DNA of 64,000 nt from Pseudomonas huaxiensis (GTDB taxonomy: Bacteria; Pseudomonadota; Gammaproteobacteria; Pseudomonadales; Pseudomonadaceae): positions 124,001 to 188,000 of the forward strand of contig NZ_QKVL01000005.1 of assembly GCF_003231275.1 (NCBI RefSeq), in the 5' to 3' direction. Both the position numbers and the translations under genes were made by a program. Below, one piece after another: positions 1 to 8,229 of the stretch; the stretch's first letter is position 1, and every line of letters starts with the position of its first letter. A model generated the notes under the pieces. It was given only the letters and a program-made list of their open reading frames with translations. It was not told where the DNA came from and did not search any database.

Positions 1-986
1 TAGGAATCGTAGGAACGGAACGCCGCCGTTTCCTTGACGAACTGGCCGTCGCGGAATTCGCTGGTGATCGCCCGCGCCGAATCGCCCTGCCAGTTGCCGG
101 TGGCCTTGATGCCAAACAGGTTGTGGCTGCTGCTGCCATCGGAGGAGCGCATGACCGATTTGCCCCAGCCGGTTTCCAGCGCAGCCTGGGCCACCAGGTA
201 GCGCGGATCGATACCGATGCGCTTGGCGGCCTGCTCGGCCATCGGCAGCATGGTGCTGACGAATTCGTCGCTCGACGAGAACGCTTTCTGCGCCGGCGCC
301 AGCGGTGGCTGAGCCACGGCACGACCATAGATGCGCATCGCGCCGGGTGCGGCGAATGTCTGCGCCGGCTCCCAGTCGCCCTTGATCACGGCATCGGTCA
401 TCGCCGTGGTGCGCTGCGGCAATGCCGCGGTATTGGTGGTTGCCGCGGCGGCATCGGCCGACGGCACGATACCGGCCAGCAGGCGGTCGGTCAGCTTGCC
501 CGGCAACGCCAGGCGCCGGGAGTTGAGCGCAGCCACATCGTTGCGGGTGGTGCCGGTTTCTTCGGCATTGCGCACCGGTTCGGCGACCTTGCTCGCCCAC
601 AGCGCACGCTGCTGCACATCAACCCGCGGGAACGGACTGGTGTTGACGCTCACGCCCTTCTGCTTGGACAACTGACGCATCAGCACGTCCTGCAGACCAA
701 TGCCGCCGCCCTCGCGGGACAGACTCACCGACAGTTGCTGGTCGTACATCTGTTGGTACTGCTTGGTGGTCTCGGTGTTGAGCGGGTTGTCCTTGGCCAG
801 CACATCGGTGGCCGAACGCACTGACTTGAGCATTTCGTTGAGGAACAACGACTCGAATTCCTGCGCCACCTTGCGCAGGTTGCCTTCGCTGTCGCGGTCG
901 CCGACCTTCATCGAGTTGAGGCGATTGAGGTCGGTATAGGCACCGCTGTCGGTGGCGCTGTAGTTGGTGCTTTTAGGCATGTCCAT
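1..986 (-). CDS. flgJ: Flagellar rod-scaffold/peptidoglycan hydrolase FlgJ, partial
   Basis: FlgJ guides rod assembly with its N-terminal domain and cuts periplasmic peptidoglycan with a C-terminal glucosaminidase domain. The frame is open to the window edge, so the C-terminus is missing; about 328 residues are present. The start (MDMPKSTNYSATD) lies 12 bp after the flgI stop. The N-terminal scaffold shows the motif EFESLFLNEMLKS, and the hydrolase part is recognisable from AQAALETGWGKS, whose Glu is the likely catalytic acid. It is the last gene visible of the flgFGHIJ block. Identity is firm; only the end is unseen. Confidence 0.93.
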   Translation of the reverse strand, partial: MDMPKSTNYSATDSGAYTDLNRLNSMKVGDRDSEGNLRKVAQEFESLFLNEMLKSVRSATDVLAKDNPLNTETTKQYQQMYDQQLSVSLSREGGGIGLQDVLMRQLSKQKGVSVNTSPFPRVDVQQRALWASKVAEPVRNAEETGTTRNDVAALNSRRLALPGKLTDRLLAGIVPSADAAAATTNTAALPQRTTAMTDAVIKGDWEPAQTFAAPGAMRIYGRAVAQPPLAPAQKAFSSSDEFVSTMLPMAEQAAKRIGIDPRYLVAQAALETGWGKSVMRSSDGSSSHNLFGIKATGNWQGDSARAITSEFRDGQFVKETAAFRSYDS

Positions 987-998
987 ACGCGCGAGGCC

Positions 999-2114
999 TC
1001 AGATCACGATCAGGTCGGCCTGCAAGGCGCCGGCCTGTTTCAGGGCTTCGAGGATTGCCATCAGGTCGCTCGGCGCGGCGCCGACCTGGTTGACGGCACG
1101 GACGATCTCGTCAAGCGTGGTGCCCGGGCCGAACTTGAACATCGGCTTGGCTTCCTGCTCGGCATTGACCCGCGAACGCGGTACCACGGCAGTCTGGCCG
1201 TTGGAGAACGCGCCCGGCTGGCTGACGATCGGGTCTTCGGTAATGGTCACGGTCAGGCTGCCGTGGGTTACCGCAGCCGGCGACACTTTGACGTTCTGGC
1301 CAATGACGATGGTGCCGGTACGCGAGTTGATGATGACCTTGGCCACCGCCTGACCCGGATCGATTTCCAGGTTCTCGAGGATCGACAGGTAATCGACCCG
1401 CTGCCCCGGATCCAGCGGCGCGGTGACCCGCACCGAACCGCCATCCACCGCCTGGGCAACGCCCGGGCCGAGCAGCTCGTTGACCTTGTCGACGATGCGC
1501 TTGGCCGTAGTGAAGTCCGGACGATTGAGGTTCAGGGTCAGGCTGTTGCCCTGGTTGAAACCGCTGGGCACGGCGCGCTCCACCGAGGCACCGCCTGGAA
1601 TGCGACCGGCCGACGGCACGTTGACGGTGATCTTCGATCCGTCACGACCCTCGGCGTCGAAACCGCCCACCACCAGGTTGCCCTGGGCGATGGCGTAGAC
1701 GTTGCCGTCGATACCCTTGAGCGGCGTCATCAGCAGACTACCGCCACGCAGGCTCTTGGAGTTACCGATGGAGGACACGGTGATGTCGACCACCTGGCCC
1801 GGCTTGGCGAACGGCGGCAGGTCGGCATGAATCGACACCGCAGCGACGTTTTTCAACTGCACGTTGCCCGAGCCGGCCGGCACCTTGATGCCGAACTGCG
1901 AGAGCATGTTGTTGAAGGTCTGCAGGGTGAACGGGGTCTGGGTGGTCTGGTCACCCGTACCGTTCAAGCCCACGACCAGGCCGTAACCAATCAACTGGTT
2001 GGAGCGCACGCCGGAAATACTGGCGATGTCCTTCAGGCGCTCGGCGTGGGCGCTGAACGCCGCACTGAGCAGAAGGGTCGCGGCAAGCAGTTGCTTGAAG
2101 TTGAACATGGGCAT
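999..2114 (-). CDS. flgI: Flagellar P-ring protein FlgI
   Basis: FlgI forms the periplasmic P ring that serves as a bushing for the flagellar rod in the peptidoglycan layer. The 371-residue product has a Sec signal peptide ending near AFSAHA and continues with the typical FlgI opening [21 protein letters not shown]. Length and the C-terminal region ([21 protein letters not shown]) are normal for the family. An alternative start two codons later (MFNFKQ) is possible. It sits between flgH and flgJ with gaps of 6 and 12 bp, so it is co-transcribed. Confidence 0.97.
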   Translation of the reverse strand: MPMFNFKQLLAATLLLSAAFSAHAERLKDIASISGVRSNQLIGYGLVVGLNGTGDQTTQTPFTLQTFNNMLSQFGIKVPAGSGNVQLKNVAAVSIHADLPPFAKPGQVVDITVSSIGNSKSLRGGSLLMTPLKGIDGNVYAIAQGNLVVGGFDAEGRDGSKITVNVPSAGRIPGGASVERAVPSGFNQGNSLTLNLNRPDFTTAKRIVDKVNELLGPGVAQAVDGGSVRVTAPLDPGQRVDYLSILENLEIDPGQAVAKVIINSRTGTIVIGQNVKVSPAAVTHGSLTVTITEDPIVSQPGAFSNGQTAVVPRSRVNAEQEAKPMFKFGPGTTLDEIVRAVNQVGAAPSDLMAILEALKQAGALQADLIVI

Positions 2115-2120
2115 CCGGAC

Positions 2121-2816
2121 CTAGAACGGGAAAAGCGGGCTGAGGAAGAAGCGGTCGAACCATCCCGGCTGGCTGGCGTCGGCGAAGGAACCGGTTCCCG
2201 AATAGGTGATGCGCGCATCGGCGACCCGGGTCGACGGCACGGTGTTGTCGGTGGCGATGTCGTCGGCGCGAACCATGCCGGCGATGCGGACCAGTTCGTC
2301 ACCGGTATTGAGCGTCATCCATTTCTCGCCGCGCACGGCAATGATGCCGTTGGGCAACACGTCGGCCACGGTGACAGTGATCGAGCCGGTCAGGGTGTTG
2401 CCCTGGGCCGCCTTGCTGTCGCCCTTGGTGGTGCGGTCGCCGCTGTAGCCGGCGCTGAGGCTCAGGTCGTTGCTGCCGATCGGGTTGTTGGTGGTCAGGC
2501 TCGAACCGAACAACGAGGTCAGACCCAGCTCGGCATTGCTGTTCTTGGCGATCTGCGAGTTGGCGTTCTTGCTGGCCTGGGTGCGCTCGTTCAGGGTGAT
2601 GGTGATGATGTCACCGACCCGGAACGCCTTGCGGTCGCTGTACAGGTTCTGCTCGAAGCCCGCCTGGTAGATCGAGCCGTTGTTGGCCGCCGCCGGCAGG
2701 GGCGTACGCGGTAATACCGGCGCGTAGTACGGATCGTTGGGCTTGGGCGTCGGCGCGACGCAACCAGCCAGCAACACCGCCCCCCCCAGGGCGAATACGG
2801 ATAGCAAACGGCTCAT
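2121..2816 (-). CDS. flgH: Flagellar L-ring protein FlgH (lipoprotein)
   Basis: FlgH builds the outer-membrane L ring of the basal body. The 231-residue protein begins with a lipoprotein signal whose lipobox is LAGC, so the mature protein is lipid-anchored at Cys19. The core contains [16 protein letters not shown] and the C-terminal [10 protein letters not shown] typical of FlgH. A GAGG Shine-Dalgarno lies 8 nt before the ATG. It follows flgG by 33 bp in the same transcription unit. Confidence 0.97.
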   Translation of the reverse strand: MSRLLSVFALGGAVLLAGCVAPTPKPNDPYYAPVLPRTPLPAAANNGSIYQAGFEQNLYSDRKAFRVGDIITITLNERTQASKNANSQIAKNSNAELGLTSLFGSSLTTNNPIGSNDLSLSAGYSGDRTTKGDSKAAQGNTLTGSITVTVADVLPNGIIAVRGEKWMTLNTGDELVRIAGMVRADDIATDNTVPSTRVADARITYSGTGSFADASQPGWFDRFFLSPLFPF

Positions 2817-2849
2817 GACTCTGACCTCACGGTGTAACAGCTACTTCAA

Positions 2850-3635
2850 TTACAGGTTCTGGGTAACGTACGAGAGCATCTGGTCGGCGGTGGAAATGAC
2901 CTTGGAGTTCATTTCGTAGGCGCGCTGGGTGGTGATCATGTTGACCAGCTCTTCCACGGTGCTGACGTTGGAGTTTTCCAGGGTCTGCTGCAGGGTGGTG
3001 CCGAAGCCGTTGAGGCCCGGGGTACCAATTTGCGGCGCGCCGCTGGCGGCGGTTTCCAGGAACAGGTTGCCACCCATGGCCTGCAGGCCGGCCGGGTTGA
3101 TGAAGTCGGCGGTCTGGATGTTGCCGATGACCTGCGCAGCCGGGCTGCCGGCGGTGGTGATCGACACGGTGCCGTCCTGACCAACGGTGAAGGTCTGCGC
3201 ATCCGGCGGCACGACAACAGCCGGTTCCAGGGCGAAGCCGTTGGCAGTAACGACCTGACCATCGGAGTTCAGGTGGAAGGTGCCATCACGGGTGTAGGAA
3301 ACGGTGCCATCCGGCTGCAGAACCTGGAAGAAACCACGGCCGTTGACCGCGAGGTCCAGCGGGTTCTCGGTGGTTTGCAGGCTGCCGGTCATGAAGTTTT
3401 TCTGGGTGCCGACGATGCGCACACCGGTACCCACCTGCAGACCCGACGGCAGTTCGCTGTCCTGGGTCGACTGGGCACCTGGCTGGCGCTTGACCTGATA
3501 GAGCAGGTCCTGGAACTCGGCGCGATCACGCTTGAAGCCGGTGGTCGAGACGTTCGCCAGGTTGTTGGAGATGACGGTGAGGTTGGTGTCCTGGGCGGAC
3601 AGACCGGTTTTACTGACCCAAAGAGCCGGAAGCAT
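2850..3635 (-). CDS. flgG: Flagellar distal rod protein FlgG
   Basis: FlgG forms the distal rod of the flagellar axis. The 261-residue product is of standard length. It has the N-terminal flagellar rod motif NLANVSTTGFKRDRAEFQDL, the hook-basal-body central fold, and the C-terminal LENSNVSTVEELVNMITTQR shared by rod and hook proteins. GAGGAG precedes the ATG by 7 nt. It is the second gene of the flgF-led operon. Confidence 0.97.
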   Translation of the reverse strand: MLPALWVSKTGLSAQDTNLTVISNNLANVSTTGFKRDRAEFQDLLYQVKRQPGAQSTQDSELPSGLQVGTGVRIVGTQKNFMTGSLQTTENPLDLAVNGRGFFQVLQPDGTVSYTRDGTFHLNSDGQVVTANGFALEPAVVVPPDAQTFTVGQDGTVSITTAGSPAAQVIGNIQTADFINPAGLQAMGGNLFLETAASGAPQIGTPGLNGFGTTLQQTLENSNVSTVEELVNMITTQRAYEMNSKVISTADQMLSYVTQNL

Positions 3636-3680
3636 GCTGTTCTCCTCGTACGCCTGTTTTACGGCGCTACGCCTGTGTAA

Positions 3681-4421
3681 TTAGCTGATTTGCAAAACCC
3701 GAGCCATGGCTTCGTCGCCTTCCTTGGCCGTGTTCATCATCTTGACGTGCAGTTCGAACTGCCGGGCCAGGGCGAGGACCGAGGTCATCTCTTCCACGGC
3801 ATTGACGTTGCTTGCTTCCAGAAAGCCGGACACCACCTGCACATTGGCATCGGCGTCGGCAGGCTGGCCGCTCTTGGTATGGATCAGGCCATCGAGGCCT
3901 TTGGTCATGGTCTTCAGGTCCGGATTGACCAGCTTGATCCGGTCAACCTCAGCCATCACCCGCGGACCTTCGCCCATGGCGCGGATGCTGATGGTGCCGT
4001 CCTGGCCAATCTCGACCTTCTGCTCTGGTGGCACGGCGATCGGACCACCGTTGCCCATCACCGGCATGCCGTTGCCGGCGCGCAGGACGCCAACGGCGTC
4101 AATGTTCAGGCTCGCGGTACGCACATAGGCTTCGCTGCCGTCGGGCGCCTGTACGGCAATGAAGCCGTCGCCGCCGATGGCAACGTCCATGTCACGGCCG
4201 GTTTCCTGCAGCGCACCGGGGCTGAAATCGGTCGCCGGGCGCTCGGTCATGGCATAGGCCCGCGCCGGAAAGCTGTCACCGAAAACCGGCATCGAACGCG
4301 CCTGCTCCAGGTCACGCTGAAAACCGCTGGTGGAAATGTTCGCCAGGTTGTTGGCGTGGGCCCGCTGGGCCAGCGCGTTCTGGCTGGCGCCGGTCATGGC
4401 CACGTATAGCATCTTGTCCAC
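3681..4421 (-). CDS. flgF: Flagellar proximal rod protein FlgF
   Basis: FlgF is a proximal rod subunit. With a GTG start at 4421 the protein is 246 residues, matching the family, and begins (M)DKMLYVAMTGASQNALAQ. This start was chosen because the GGAGG Shine-Dalgarno abuts the upstream ATG at 4427 with no spacing but sits 6 nt before the GTG. The rod motif NLANISTSGFQRD and the C-terminal SGFLEASNVNAVEEM are present. It is the first gene after the sigma-54 promoter at 4479-4495 and heads flgFGHIJ. Confidence 0.95.
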   Translation of the reverse strand: MDKMLYVAMTGASQNALAQRAHANNLANISTSGFQRDLEQARSMPVFGDSFPARAYAMTERPATDFSPGALQETGRDMDVAIGGDGFIAVQAPDGSEAYVRTASLNIDAVGVLRAGNGMPVMGNGGPIAVPPEQKVEIGQDGTISIRAMGEGPRVMAEVDRIKLVNPDLKTMTKGLDGLIHTKSGQPADADANVQVVSGFLEASNVNAVEEMTSVLALARQFELHVKMMNTAKEGDEAMARVLQIS

Positions 4422-4478
4422 AGTCATCCTCCGCTGCGCTGGCGAACACTTGCCGTTCACCGCTGCTCTGGCACGGTG

Positions 4479-4495
4479 AAGCAATTTTCGAACCA
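4479..4495 (-). promoter_or_regulatory. Sigma-54 (RpoN) promoter of flgF
   Basis: On the minus strand TGGTTC-GAAAA-TTGCTT has the invariant GG and GC 10 nt apart, as needed for RpoN. The predicted transcription start is near 4469, about 48 bp before the flgF GTG. In P. aeruginosa flgFGHIJKL is reported as RpoN- and FleR-dependent (class III), which fits. Confidence 0.75.
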
Positions 4496-4511
4496 ATTAA
4501 TGAAGTGCGTG

Positions 4512-4538
4512 CAAAAGCCCAGTGTTTTCGGGCTTTTG
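4512..4538 (-). terminator. Terminator between flgE block and flgF promoter
   Basis: A perfect 9-bp stem (CAAAAGCCC / GGGCTTTTG) encloses a 9-nt loop. Read on the minus strand it ends in a short T run. It lies just upstream of the flgF promoter and should insulate flgFGHIJ from flgBCDE readthrough. Confidence 0.6.
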
Positions 4539-4592
4539 TCGATTGAGGGTGATTTCAGCCAAACAGAGAAAGACAAATTATCGGCGGCGAGC

Positions 4593-4606
4593 TGCCGCCA
4601 GCGGCA
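4593..4606. promoter_or_regulatory. Palindrome TGCCGC-N2-GCGGCA, candidate enhancer-binding-protein site (flgF)
   Basis: The perfect inverted repeat TGCCGC-CA-GCGGCA is centred about 130 bp upstream of the predicted flgF start site, a usual distance for a sigma-54 activator. The same palindrome occurs at 7952-7965 and 26025-26038, each time upstream of a -24/-12 promoter. Binding by FleR is an inference. Confidence 0.5.
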
Positions 4607-4625
4607 AGATCCCGCCCCCGGACAA

Positions 4626-4805
4626 TCAGGGACGGCACCCGGCATTGTTAAAGGGCCCGGCAAACTGCCGCCAACCCTCTCCCGGCGAATGCTGCGAACA
4701 CACCAGACGCCCATCGGCCTGGCTTTCCCAGCGGTACCAGGGCGCCATTGCCGCCCAGGACTGGGCCGCCAACAGTACCAGCACAAGACACAGGGATCGC
4801 TTCAT
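4626..4805 (-). CDS. Small secreted hypothetical protein between flgE and flgF
   Basis: This 59-residue ORF begins MKRSLCLVLVLLAAQSWA, a clear Sec signal peptide. The mature part has only about 40 residues, with two Cys (LVCSQHSP and NNAGC) that could form a disulfide, and four Trp. The ATG at 4805 follows GGAGGT at good spacing. It lies between flgE and the terminator, so it would be the last gene of the flgBCDE transcript. I do not recognise a family. A periplasmic role tied to hook or rod assembly is only a guess from position. Confidence 0.6.
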   Translation of the reverse strand: MKRSLCLVLVLLAAQSWAAMAPWYRWESQADGRLVCSQHSPGEGWRQFAGPFNNAGCRP

Positions 4806-4895
4806 CACACACCTCCGAAAACAACGAACCCCCGCCCGGATCGGGAAGGGGCTCGCGTAACGCTCAGGGCACCGGATCGACCGGCGCCACCGTCA

Positions 4896-6227
4896 TCAGG
4901 TCATCTGGATGATGGTCTGCATGATGGAGCTCTGAGTGGAGATGGTCTTGGCGTTGGCCTGGTAGTTGGACTGCGCCTTCACCAGTTCGACCAGCTCCTG
5001 GGTCAGGTTGACGTTGGACTCCTCCAGGGAGTTGGACTGGATCGAACCCAGGGTGCCGGTCTTCGGCGTATCGACACCAGGAATGCCCGACGCGTAGGTC
5101 TCTTTCCAGCGCGTACCGCCCTGCTGCTGCAGACCCTGCTCGTTGGCGAAGCTGGCGATTGCCACCTGGCCAATGGCGCGAGACTGCTGGTTGCTGAAGC
5201 TTGCGAACATGACACCGGTGGAGTCGATGCTCAGGCTCGACAGGATACCGGTGGCATAGCCGTCCTGGGACTGCGACAAGCGCGCGGTCTCGGTGTTGTA
5301 GGAGGACGTCGAGTTCATGTCCACGCGGATGCCGTCGGCATTGCCGACGGAACCGTTCGGGCTCCAGGTACCGGTAGTAGCGTTGTACGCCGACGGAATC
5401 CAGCCCTTCAGGGTGAAGACGTTGTTGACCACCGCGAAGCTGTCATCCGGAGCGGTCGTACCGGTCATGGTGTTGATGGTGCCGTCGGACTTGAAGGTCA
5501 TGCTGCCCACCAGCGGCGTGGTGCTCGCCGGGTTCTGCGGGTTGCGACCGTCGACCAGGGTGTACATGGTCCAGGTGTTCTGATCGGTCTTGCGATAGTA
5601 CTGCTCCATGGTGTGTTTATTACCCTGGCTATCGTAGATCTCGGTCGAGAACTTCTTGTTGTACGTGGTCTCGTCGGTTGGCACGAAGGTCGGGCCGGCC
5701 GGCGTTGCGGTCGGCAGCGGAATGCTGTCGGCCGAGGAGTTCAGGTTGATGCCCTGGTCGATCAGGCTGGTGGCCTTCGGCGCCAGTGCGGAGGTATCGA
5801 TCTTCAGGTCGGTCAGGCCGGACTTGAGGATGGTGCCGTTTTCGTCCGCGGCATAACCCTGCAGGCGTACGCCGTCGTTAGTGACGACGTAGTTGTCCTT
5901 GTTGGTCTGGAAGGCGCCGGAACGGGTGTAGCTCAGCGAACCGTTGTCGCTGAGGATGAAGTAACCCTGACCCTGGATACCCATGTCCAGCACGTTGCCG
6001 GTGTTGTTGATGTCACCCTGGCCGAACTGTTGCGAGACCGCAGCCAGACGCACGCCGTTACCGACGGTCTTGCTGCCGACGCCCAGCTTGCTGGCCGAGT
6101 AAACGTCTTCGAACTCCGCGCGGGAGGATTTGAAACCGGTGGTCGCGACGTTGGCAATGTTGTTGCCGGTAACGTCGAGCTGCTTGCTGGCTGCATAGAG
6201 ACCGCTAAGGCCGATATTGAAAGACAT
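4896..6227 (-). CDS. flgE: Flagellar hook protein FlgE
   Basis: FlgE polymerises into the universal-joint hook. The 443-residue product has the N-terminal axial motif MSFNIGLSGLYAASKQLDVTG, then NIANVATTGFKSSRAEF, and the C-terminal LEESNVNLTQELVELVKAQS that packs in the hook core. The middle, variable domain (about residues 150-330) is the surface-exposed part. AGGAG precedes the ATG. It follows flgD in the flgBCDE operon. Confidence 0.97.
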   Translation of the reverse strand: MSFNIGLSGLYAASKQLDVTGNNIANVATTGFKSSRAEFEDVYSASKLGVGSKTVGNGVRLAAVSQQFGQGDINNTGNVLDMGIQGQGYFILSDNGSLSYTRSGAFQTNKDNYVVTNDGVRLQGYAADENGTILKSGLTDLKIDTSALAPKATSLIDQGINLNSSADSIPLPTATPAGPTFVPTDETTYNKKFSTEIYDSQGNKHTMEQYYRKTDQNTWTMYTLVDGRNPQNPASTTPLVGSMTFKSDGTINTMTGTTAPDDSFAVVNNVFTLKGWIPSAYNATTGTWSPNGSVGNADGIRVDMNSTSSYNTETARLSQSQDGYATGILSSLSIDSTGVMFASFSNQQSRAIGQVAIASFANEQGLQQQGGTRWKETYASGIPGVDTPKTGTLGSIQSNSLEESNVNLTQELVELVKAQSNYQANAKTISTQSSIMQTIIQMT

Positions 6228-6257
6228 CTTTCCACTCCTGTGCCGCGTTAGCCGGCT

Positions 6258-6980
6258 CTATATACCGATGGTTTGGACTTTGGACAGCGCGACGCTGCCC
6301 TGACCGGCGAGGTTCAACATCATCTCGCCCCCTGTCTGACTGATGGTGACGCTGCTGACCGTGGCCGGCAGCAAGGTGTACATTTCCATGGCCTTGCCAT
6401 CGACGGTGGTGGTGGCCTTGAAGTTGTAGGTCCCCGGCGAAAGCACTTCGCCACTTGCGTTCTTGCCGTCCCAGACGAACGCGGCGTTGCCGGCCGCTTG
6501 TGCACCCATGTCGATGGTACGCACGACGTTGCCGTCCTTGTCGGTGATGGAGAGCGTGACACTGCTCACCGACTGCGGCACCACGACTGAACCGCTCAGG
6601 CTCTTGGTGGTATCAACCACGGCCTTGTCGGTCTGGGCGATCACCGAGCGACCCACCAGCGACGACGCCTGCAGCGCCTGCGACGATTTGTAGTTGCCGG
6701 AAATCGCGGTCACCGACTCGTTCAGCGAGGTGATGCCTTCCAGGCTGCTGAACTGCGCCAACTGAGCGACGAACTCGCTGTTGTCCTGCGGATCGAGCGG
6801 GTTCTGGTGCTGCATCTGGGTAACCAGCAACTGCAGGAACGCATCCTTGCCCAGCGTCTTACCGCCGGTCGAGCTGTTGGTAGCGGAGGCGACACCCGTT
6901 TGAGTCGTCGTGGTCTTCGCCGACGCCTTGATGACGTCGTTCAGGTTAACCCCTGCGGTTGTATCGTTGACGCTGGCCAT
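6258..6980 (-). CDS. flgD: Flagellar hook assembly (cap) protein FlgD
   Basis: FlgD is the scaffold that caps the growing hook and is later replaced. The 240-residue product carries the diagnostic LGKDAFLQLLVTQMQHQNPL and the DNSEFVAQLAQFSSLEGI block, followed by the FlgD Ig-like and Tudor-like C-terminal domains (FVWDGKNASGEVLSPGTY). It lies between flgC (15 bp) and flgE (30 bp) in one operon. Confidence 0.97.
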   Translation of the reverse strand: MASVNDTTAGVNLNDVIKASAKTTTTQTGVASATNSSTGGKTLGKDAFLQLLVTQMQHQNPLDPQDNSEFVAQLAQFSSLEGITSLNESVTAISGNYKSSQALQASSLVGRSVIAQTDKAVVDTTKSLSGSVVVPQSVSSVTLSITDKDGNVVRTIDMGAQAAGNAAFVWDGKNASGEVLSPGTYNFKATTTVDGKAMEMYTLLPATVSSVTISQTGGEMMLNLAGQGSVALSKVQTIGI

Positions 6981-6995
6981 TGGCGCGGTCCCCTA

Positions 6996-7436
6996 TCACT
7001 GACCCAGGGTCAGGACTTTCTGCATCATGGTCTTGGCCGTGTTCATCAACTCGGCGTTGGTCTGGAAGGAACGACTGGCCGAGATCATGTCAGCCATTTC
7101 CTCGACGACATTGACGTTCGGGTAGTAGACGTAGCCGTCCTTGTTCGCCGCCGGATGGTTCGGCTCGTAGCGGGCTTCGAGATTGCTCTGGTCCTCGACC
7201 ACGCCAAGCACCTGCACGCCCTGCCCTGCCGCATCCTGGTCCTGGAACAGCGACTGGCTGCCGTTCTGTGCCTGCTGGAAGGTGGTGGCGAACACCGGAT
7301 GACGGGCGCGGTAGGTCTGGTCGATGCTCGACGAGACGGTCTCGGCGTTGGCGATGTTCGAAGCGACGGTGTTCAGACGGGTGGTCTGGGCGCTCATGCC
7401 GCTACCGGCGATATTGAAAACACTGGCGAGGGACAT
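6996..7436 (-). CDS. flgC: Flagellar proximal rod protein FlgC
   Basis: FlgC is a proximal rod subunit of 146 residues, the normal length. The N-terminus MSLASVFNIAGSGMSAQT, the rod helix NTVASNIANAETVSS and the C-terminal NVNVVEEMADMISASRSFQT are all typical. GGAGAG precedes the ATG at good spacing. It starts 3 bp after the flgB stop, so translation of the two is probably coupled. Confidence 0.97.
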   Translation of the reverse strand: MSLASVFNIAGSGMSAQTTRLNTVASNIANAETVSSSIDQTYRARHPVFATTFQQAQNGSQSLFQDQDAAGQGVQVLGVVEDQSNLEARYEPNHPAANKDGYVYYPNVNVVEEMADMISASRSFQTNAELMNTAKTMMQKVLTLGQ

Positions 7437-7439
7437 GGA

Positions 7440-7847
7440 TTACTCTCCGCGCAGGGCCGAAACCAGCCCTTTGAATTTACTGTTGAGCAGCGTGAAGCTG
7501 GCCTGGAAACCGACCGAGTTCTCGGCATAGCTCGATTGCTCAAGCTGCGCATCGACGGTGTTCTGGTCGATCGACGGCTGCATCGGCGTGCGGTATTGCA
7601 GCGCTTCGTCGCTGAGGGTCACGCCTTCGGCTTCGATGTGCTTGGAATTGGTCCGGTCCAGGGCGAAGTGGCCGTTCTTGACCTTGTCGGTCTCGGCCTG
7701 CAGGACGGACGAGAAGTCCATGTCCCGCGCCTTGAAGTTCGGCGTATCGGCGTTGGCGATGTTGTTGGCCAGCACTTCGGCGCGCTGGGCGCGGAAGCCG
7801 AGGGCCTTTTCATGGATGCCAAGCGCTTTGTCGAAACTGATGCTCAT
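7440..7847 (-). CDS. flgB: Flagellar proximal rod protein FlgB
   Basis: FlgB is the first proximal rod subunit. The ATG at 7847 gives 135 residues (MSISFDKALGIHEKALGFRA), the normal family length; the longer open frame upstream is rejected because it would run through the sigma-54 promoter. The rod motif NNIANADTPNFKARDMDF is present. It heads flgBCDE, with a leader of about 40 nt from the promoter at 7896-7912. Confidence 0.96.
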   Translation of the reverse strand: MSISFDKALGIHEKALGFRAQRAEVLANNIANADTPNFKARDMDFSSVLQAETDKVKNGHFALDRTNSKHIEAEGVTLSDEALQYRTPMQPSIDQNTVDAQLEQSSYAENSVGFQASFTLLNSKFKGLVSALRGE

Positions 7848-7895
7848 GTCGGGGAAACCTTCGAAGGTTGGCCGGATGGTTCGTTGCCGATGAAA

Positions 7896-7912
7896 GAGCA
7901 AGTCCCATGCCA
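7896..7912 (-). promoter_or_regulatory. Sigma-54 (RpoN) promoter of flgBCDE
   Basis: On the minus strand TGGCAT-GGGAC-TTGCTC is a near-consensus -24/-12 element with the GG and GC 10 nt apart. The predicted start site is near 7886, about 39 bp before the flgB ATG. Confidence 0.85.
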
Positions 7913-7944
7913 AAACACTAAACCCCAGTAAAACCGGGGCTTTT

Positions 7945-8035
7945 GCCGAAATGCCGCACGCGGCAATGCCAGAAAAGCGGCAATGGATTTCCGCTTGCCG
8001 CCAGCAAAGCGGCAATGCCGCGAGTTGCCGCTTGC
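7945..8035. promoter_or_regulatory. Array of TGCCGC/GCGGCA half-sites upstream of flgB
   Basis: This 90-bp stretch holds a perfect palindrome TGCCGC-AC-GCGGCA at 7952-7965, centred about 72 bp upstream of the predicted start site. Further half-sites are GCGGCA at 7977 and 8009 and TGCCGC at 7996, 8016 and 8026. The density suggests a multi-site activator-binding region. The same full palindrome occurs at the flgF promoter and at 26025. Confidence 0.5.
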
Positions 8036-8229
8036 CGATGGCCGCCGCTGAAAGGGTTCTGTTGTGGCAACCGAGCGCACGGAACGCTGGCGTCAAAAGG
8101 ATGTCATTTCAATGGCAGGTTCGTTACCATCCGCCGCGCTCGTTGCGTGGCTCTAGCGCCGCCATTACCAGCCAGGCCTGTACCACGCAAGGACGCACCG
8201 TGAATCCCAAGACGTTTAAGGAATGAACT

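Noticed and set aside
4476..6251. 591-residue plus-strand open frame across flgE
   Set aside because: It is antisense to the hook gene and crosses the flgF promoter region; no domain is recognised.
7921..7945. Hairpin CCCC...CGGGG before the flgB promoter as a terminator
   Set aside because: The stem is short and no gene reads into it from either side, so a terminator role has no support.
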